DNA of 64,000 nucleotides from DAIDKA01 sp036521075 (GTDB lineage Bacteria > Pseudomonadota > Gammaproteobacteria > Steroidobacterales > Steroidobacteraceae), in contig DATDIL010000031.1 in NCBI GenBank assembly GCA_036521075.1, positions 23,221 to 87,220 of the forward strand. The letters run 5' to 3'. The number at the start of each line of letters is the position of its first letter. Within the stretch, counting starts at the first letter, position 1. A program made the translations under genes and the position numbers. The notes under the pieces were generated by a model that saw only the letters and a list, made by a program, of their open reading frames with translations, did no database searches and was not told where the DNA came from. Shown piece after piece: positions 60,086-64,000 of this stretch.

Positions 60086-62779
60086 ATGCCATTACTGCCG
60101 ACTGTGCGTCACCTTATGCTCGCCATGGCCGGTGCAGCGCTTACGCTCACCTGCCAGGCCCAGACCGTCGCCCCCCTTGCGGGCAGCTCCGCCAAAGTGT
60201 TGCGCGCCACGCTCTCCAATGGCCTCAAAGTCGTCATCGTGCGCAATACTCTGGCGCCCGTCGTGGCGACTTCGGTCAATTACATGGTCGGCTCGCAGGA
60301 GACGCCCGCCGGATTTCCCGGCACGGCCCATGCCCAGGAGCACATGATGTTTCGCGGCAGCCCGGGCCTCAGCGCCGATCAGCTAGCCAATATCGGCAGC
60401 ATCATGGGGGGCGACTTCAATGCCAACACCCGTGAAAGCCTCACTCAATACCTGTATACCGTGCCCTCGGAAGATCTGGACGTGGCGCTGCATATCGAAG
60501 CCGTGCGGATGGCCGGGGTGAGCGATGCGCAGTCGGAATGGGACCATGAGCGCGGCGCCATCGAGCAGGAGGTGGCTCAGGACATGTCCGATCCGGAGTA
60601 TGTGCTGTATTCCAAGCTGCGCGGCATCGCCTTCAAGGGCACCCCCTACGCCTACGATGCACTGGGGACGCGGCCGTCATTCGAAAAGACCACCGCCGCG
60701 ATGCTCAAGCGCTTTCATGACCAGTGGTATGCGCCGAACAATGCGCTATTGGTCATTGTCGGCAACGTTGATCCCGCGGCCACCCTGACACTCGTCAAGG
60801 TGCTGTTCGGATCCATACCGAGTAAGACGCTGCCGGCGCGCAGGCCGGTCAACCTGCAGCCGATGATTTCAACCTCATTTACCGTGGATACGGATCGGCC
60901 CGAAGGTACGGCAATGATCGCGTTCCGTGTGCCGGGGCTTGATAGCCCGGACACGCCAGCACTGGAGGTGCTCTCGGATGTGCTGTCCAGCCGTCGCTTC
61001 GACCTGTACGGCCTGGTGCCGCAAGGCAAGGCAGTCGGCGCCGAATTCTCCGTCGATCCGCTGCCTCATGGCGGACTTGCCTTCGCCACCGTGGCTTTCC
61101 CCGGCGGTGCGGACCACAACGCGCTTGAGCAGCAGGTGCGCGCCATTCTCAGACGCGTCGCCCGCGACGGCGTGCCAGCCGAACTGGTGGCAGCCGCGAA
61201 AATGCAGGAGCGCCGCCAGACGGAGTTTGAGAAAAACTCCATCGCCGGTCTGGCCTCGGTGTGGTCGGATGCGCTGGCGCTGTACGGTCTTGAGTCGCCG
61301 GAAGCGGATCTGGCGCGCATCGAGAAGGTTACGGTCGCCGATGTAAACCGCGTCGCCCACGAATACCTGGACCTGGACCATGCGGTCACCGCCGTGATGC
61401 TGCCGAAGGGATCCGGCAAACCGATGAGCGGCGGCGGCAGCGGCTTTGGGGGACAGGAAAATATCTCCCTGGGTGAAGCCAAGCCGACTGCGTTGCCGGT
61501 GTGGGCGACGGCCGCCGTAAACCGCCTGACGGTGCCGGCGGTAACCACGCACCCCGTCATCAGCCACCTCTCCAATGGGCTCACGCTGGTCGTGCAGCCT
61601 GAAGATGTGAGCGATACGGTCAGCGTGTACGGCCATATCCGCAACCGCCCCGAAGTGCAGGCGCCCCATGGCGAGGAAGGCATCTCCAATTTGCTGGGCG
61701 AACTTTTGACCTATGGGTCACAACATCTGGACCGTCTCGCCTACCAGAGTGCGCTGGATGCCATCGGGGCCGAGTCGCATGCGGGGACCGATTTCTCAGT
61801 CGTGGCGCTCAGCAGCGGCTTCGACCGGGCCGTTGAACTGCTGGCCGACAATGAACTGCATCCGGCCCTACCGGCGCGGGCGCTCGAAATCATGCGGCCG
61901 CAGTTTGCGCAGATCATCGCGGGGCGTAACCACAGCCCCGGCTACCTGATGCAACGCTCGCTGCGCAGCGCGCTGTTCCCGGCGACGGATCCGAGCCTGC
62001 GTGAGACGACACCGGCCAGCATCGAGGGCATCACGCTGGATCAAGTGCGCGCCTTCCATGCGGCCACCTTCCGCCCGGATCTCACCACCATTGTGGTAAT
62101 CGGCCGAATCACCCCGGATCGGGCCCACGCCATCATCGAGAAGTACTTTGGCGGCTGGCGTGCCACCGGCCCGAAGCCCGACACCGATCTGCCTGCCGTG
62201 CCGGCGAACGGCGCCGCGACCGTCGCGGTACCGGATGCAACCCGGGTGCAGGATGTCGTCGTACTGGCCGAGAACCTCGCGCTGACGCGTACCAATCCGG
62301 ACTACTACGCGATGGAGCTGGGCAGCGCGATTCTGGGTGGTGGGTTCTATTCCTCGCGATTATCGATACACCTGCGCAAGGAGGCAGGCCTTGTGTACTC
62401 GGTGGGTTCCAACATGCAGATCGGACGCACGCGCGGTGTCTATCTGATCGACTTCGCCAGCGATCCCAAGAACGTGACCAAGGCCGCCGCCATGGCGGTG
62501 CAGGATGTGAAGGGCTTGCAGGATCGGCCCGCCGGGGCAGAGGAACTGTTGCGCACCAAGGCGCTGCTGCTGCGGCAGATTCCGCTCTCCGAAGCGAGCA
62601 TTGAAGAGATAGCCCGCGGCATCATCGGACGCGACGATGATGGTCTGCCACCCGATGAACCAACCATCGCGGCGCGTCGCTACATCGCACTCACGGCGCA
62701 GGATGTACAGAACGTCTTCAAGAAATGGATCCGAGCGGGCGACTTCGTGCGCGTGAGCCAGGGGCCGACGCCGCCGTGA
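60086..62779 (+). CDS. M16 (insulinase) family zinc peptidase
   Basis: 897 residues. A signal peptide ends near 25 (LTCQAQT). The inverted zinc motif is HAQEH (82-86), with the distal Glu in GAIEQEV. Both M16 halves are present: the catalytic N-half and a second half (from about 510) without a zinc site. The length is usual for periplasmic two-domain M16 enzymes. It degrades small peptides, with targets unknown. ATG 60086 follows AGAGG. The GTG start of the acyltransferase gene overlaps its stop (GTGA). Confidence 0.93.
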   Translation: MPLLPTVRHLMLAMAGAALTLTCQAQTVAPLAGSSAKVLRATLSNGLKVVIVRNTLAPVVATSVNYMVGSQETPAGFPGTAHAQEHMMFRGSPGLSADQLANIGSIMGGDFNANTRESLTQYLYTVPSEDLDVALHIEAVRMAGVSDAQSEWDHERGAIEQEVAQDMSDPEYVLYSKLRGIAFKGTPYAYDALGTRPSFEKTTAAMLKRFHDQWYAPNNALLVIVGNVDPAATLTLVKVLFGSIPSKTLPARRPVNLQPMISTSFTVDTDRPEGTAMIAFRVPGLDSPDTPALEVLSDVLSSRRFDLYGLVPQGKAVGAEFSVDPLPHGGLAFATVAFPGGADHNALEQQVRAILRRVARDGVPAELVAAAKMQERRQTEFEKNSIAGLASVWSDALALYGLESPEADLARIEKVTVADVNRVAHEYLDLDHAVTAVMLPKGSGKPMSGGGSGFGGQENISLGEAKPTALPVWATAAVNRLTVPAVTTHPVISHLSNGLTLVVQPEDVSDTVSVYGHIRNRPEVQAPHGEEGISNLLGELLTYGSQHLDRLAYQSALDAIGAESHAGTDFSVVALSSGFDRAVELLADNELHPALPARALEIMRPQFAQIIAGRNHSPGYLMQRSLRSALFPATDPSLRETTPASIEGITLDQVRAFHAATFRPDLTTIVVIGRITPDRAHAIIEKYFGGWRATGPKPDTDLPAVPANGAATVAVPDATRVQDVVVLAENLALTRTNPDYYAMELGSAILGGGFYSSRLSIHLRKEAGLVYSVGSNMQIGRTRGVYLIDFASDPKNVTKAAAMAVQDVKGLQDRPAGAEELLRTKALLLRQIPLSEASIEEIARGIIGRDDDGLPPDEPTIAARRYIALTAQDVQNVFKKWIRAGDFVRVSQGPTPP

Positions 62780-63774
62780 ACTCCCCGGCGGTGCACTCGG
62801 ATGTGCCGCCCCGGCGCCCGTCCGGGCGGCGGCTGAATTTATTCGCCCCGCGCTACTGGCCGACCTGGCTGGGCTTGGGTGTGCTGCGGCTGATTCAGCT
62901 GCTGCCCCATCCACTGTTGCTGGCGGTGGGCCGAGTCATTGGGCGGCTGGTGCGCCGCCTGCCCGTGCACTATGTGCAGGTGGCGCGCTGCAATCTGAGC
63001 CTGTGTCTTCCGCAGCTCTCCGGGGCCCAGCGCGAGCGCGTGCTGGATGAGCATTTCGAGGCCCTTGGCATGGGCCTGTGCGAGTCGGCGCTGACCTGGT
63101 GGGGGAGCGATGCGGATATCGTGCGGCTGTCACGCATAGAGGGAATCGAGCATCTGCGTCACGCGCTCGAGCGCGGTCGTGGCGCGATCCTGCTGACCGC
63201 GCATTTCACCACCCTGGAGATCGGCGCACGGGTGCTCAATACCGAGGTGCCGCTCAATGCCATGCACAAGCGGCCGAAGAACGCGCTGCTGGCCCACTTC
63301 TTCGAGCGTCATCGTGGCCGGCATGCGCTGCGCATCTTCAGTCGCGACAATGTCCGCGGCATGGTGCGGGCTCTGCGCGACAACGAATGCGTGTGGTATG
63401 CGCCGGATCAGAGCTATCGCAAGAAGGGTGCGGCAATGGTCCGATTCTTCGGTGTGCCCGCAGCCACCAACGTATTCACTTCACGCCTGGCTACACTCAC
63501 CGGAGCACAAGTGCTGTTCGTCGGCCACGAACGCCTGCCCGGAAATGCCGGCTACCGCATCGCACTGCGCCCGGCACCCGCGGACTACCCCAGTGGATCG
63601 GCCGTACACGATGCGGAGACGTTTCATCGTTTCGTGGAGTGCGAAGTACGCCGCAACCCGGCGCAGTACTGGTGGATACACCGCCGCTTCAAGGGCCTGA
63701 CGCCCGATTATCCCAACTACTATGGCAGCGCCGCGCGCCGCCAGGCGGTCGTAATCAGCGATCGGCCCCCTTGA
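62776..63774 (+). CDS. lpxL: lipid A late acyltransferase (LpxL/HtrB-like)
   Basis: 332 residues, inner membrane. The acyltransferase motif HxxxxE is HFTTLE (143-148) within TAHFTTLEIGARVL. Substrate-handling motifs VWYAPDQSYRKKGAAM and the C-terminal YWWIHRRFK complete the family. It adds a secondary acyl chain to Kdo2-lipid IVA; whether LpxL or LpxM type cannot be fixed by eye. GTG 62776 overlaps the M16 stop. The 3' end overlaps a HIT gene. Confidence 0.9.
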   Translation: MNSPAVHSDVPPRRPSGRRLNLFAPRYWPTWLGLGVLRLIQLLPHPLLLAVGRVIGRLVRRLPVHYVQVARCNLSLCLPQLSGAQRERVLDEHFEALGMGLCESALTWWGSDADIVRLSRIEGIEHLRHALERGRGAILLTAHFTTLEIGARVLNTEVPLNAMHKRPKNALLAHFFERHRGRHALRIFSRDNVRGMVRALRDNECVWYAPDQSYRKKGAAMVRFFGVPAATNVFTSRLATLTGAQVLFVGHERLPGNAGYRIALRPAPADYPSGSAVHDAETFHRFVECEVRRNPAQYWWIHRRFKGLTPDYPNYYGSAARRQAVVISDRPP

Positions 63775-64000
63775 GTTGCTGCGCAAGCTCATTCGCCAAT
63801 TGCGCGGCATCGGCACCCAAGGGCCCCATGGGCCACCTGATCCCCAAGCCTGCGGCGCTATCGGGCTTGGGGATGATGTGGAAATGCACATGTGGGACCG
63901 CCTGATGGGCGCCACTGCCATTGTTCTCGAGCACGTTGTATTCCTGCACTCCGGTGACAGCCACTAGCGCACGGCACAGGCGCGGCAACACCCGGCCCAA
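63755..64000 (-). CDS. HIT family protein, C-terminal part
   Basis: The last 82 codons, running off the right edge. The histidine triad is HVHFHIIPKP, after VLENNGSGAHQAVPH. This is the Hint-type nucleotide hydrolase/transferase motif with catalytic second His. The real start lies outside the window. The C-terminus (about 18 residues) beyond ANELAQQLKG is short. Convergent with lpxL, overlapping its 3' end by 20 bp. Confidence 0.92.
   Translation of the reverse strand: MGRVLPRLCRALVAVTGVQEYNVLENNGSGAHQAVPHVHFHIIPKPDSAAGLGIRWPMGPLGADAAQLANELAQQLKGADR

Overview
The window is GC-rich, densely coded chromosomal DNA of a Gram-negative bacterium. It has a complete System I cytochrome c maturation operon, TamA/TamB, a LpxL-type acyltransferase, an RND tripartite efflux system, MltA and a zinc-type MsrB, and this set points to Gammaproteobacteria. 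UrcA, KGG-repeat and DUF4242 proteins suggest a lineage near Xanthomonadales/Steroidobacterales; that placement is inference. I saw no insertion sequence, integrase, phage gene, CRISPR array or rRNA. The only RNA gene is tRNA-Leu(UAA).

Layout. 0-5 kb: 5' part of a NRAMP-like metal transporter, a CsbD stress protein, a GIY-YIG-like protein, MscS, DUF1003, and a two-gene quaternary-amine ABC importer (ATPase plus a binding protein-permease fusion). 5-7.3 kb: egtB-egtD for ergothioneine, convergent with that importer. 7.4-14.3 kb: mostly single small stress or redox genes (17M-like, DsbA-like, divergent SOD, UrcA, CDGSH, SDR, YCII, amine oxidase). One gene-free stretch lies at 12457-13101. 14.5-17.9 kb: zwf with a small membrane protein, DUF4242 and a divergent LysR regulator. 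17.8-22.9 kb: a six-gene operon with hydrolase, SnoaL-like, cupin, exported MsrA, DipZ and exported MsrB. 23-28.4 kb: an energy-taxis-like MCP, an exported unknown, a 2OG-Fe(II) oxygenase-like protein, UppP and a TPR protein.

28.6-34.3 kb: RND pump operon (outer-membrane factor, adaptor, permease). 34.5-39.2 kb: signalling block (REC-HDOD, OmpR-type regulator, sensor kinase, soluble hybrid kinase). 39.3-39.7 kb: KGG stress protein with 75-bp internal repeats. 39.8-46.5 kb: ccmABCDEFGHI, in which seven of eight junctions overlap. 46.6-49 kb: tRNA-Leu followed at once by a ROK/polyphosphate-glucokinase-like gene, dsbA and a methyltransferase. 49-60 kb: minus-strand run of a membrane protein, a single-CxxCH exported protein, mltA, a divergent transketolase, tamA and tamB. 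60-64 kb: M16 peptidase, lpxL-like acyltransferase, and the 3' end of a HIT gene.

The common theme is envelope integrity and oxidative or thiol stress: ergothioneine synthesis with possible uptake, periplasmic methionine sulfoxide repair, thiol transfer (DipZ, CcmG, DsbA), haem attachment and outer-membrane assembly. The best leads are the ergothioneine/betaine-like importer beside egtBD, the MsrA-DipZ-MsrB operon whose DipZ linker is methionine-rich, the SOD and SDR with replaced active-site residues, and the uncharacterised single-haem-site exported protein.
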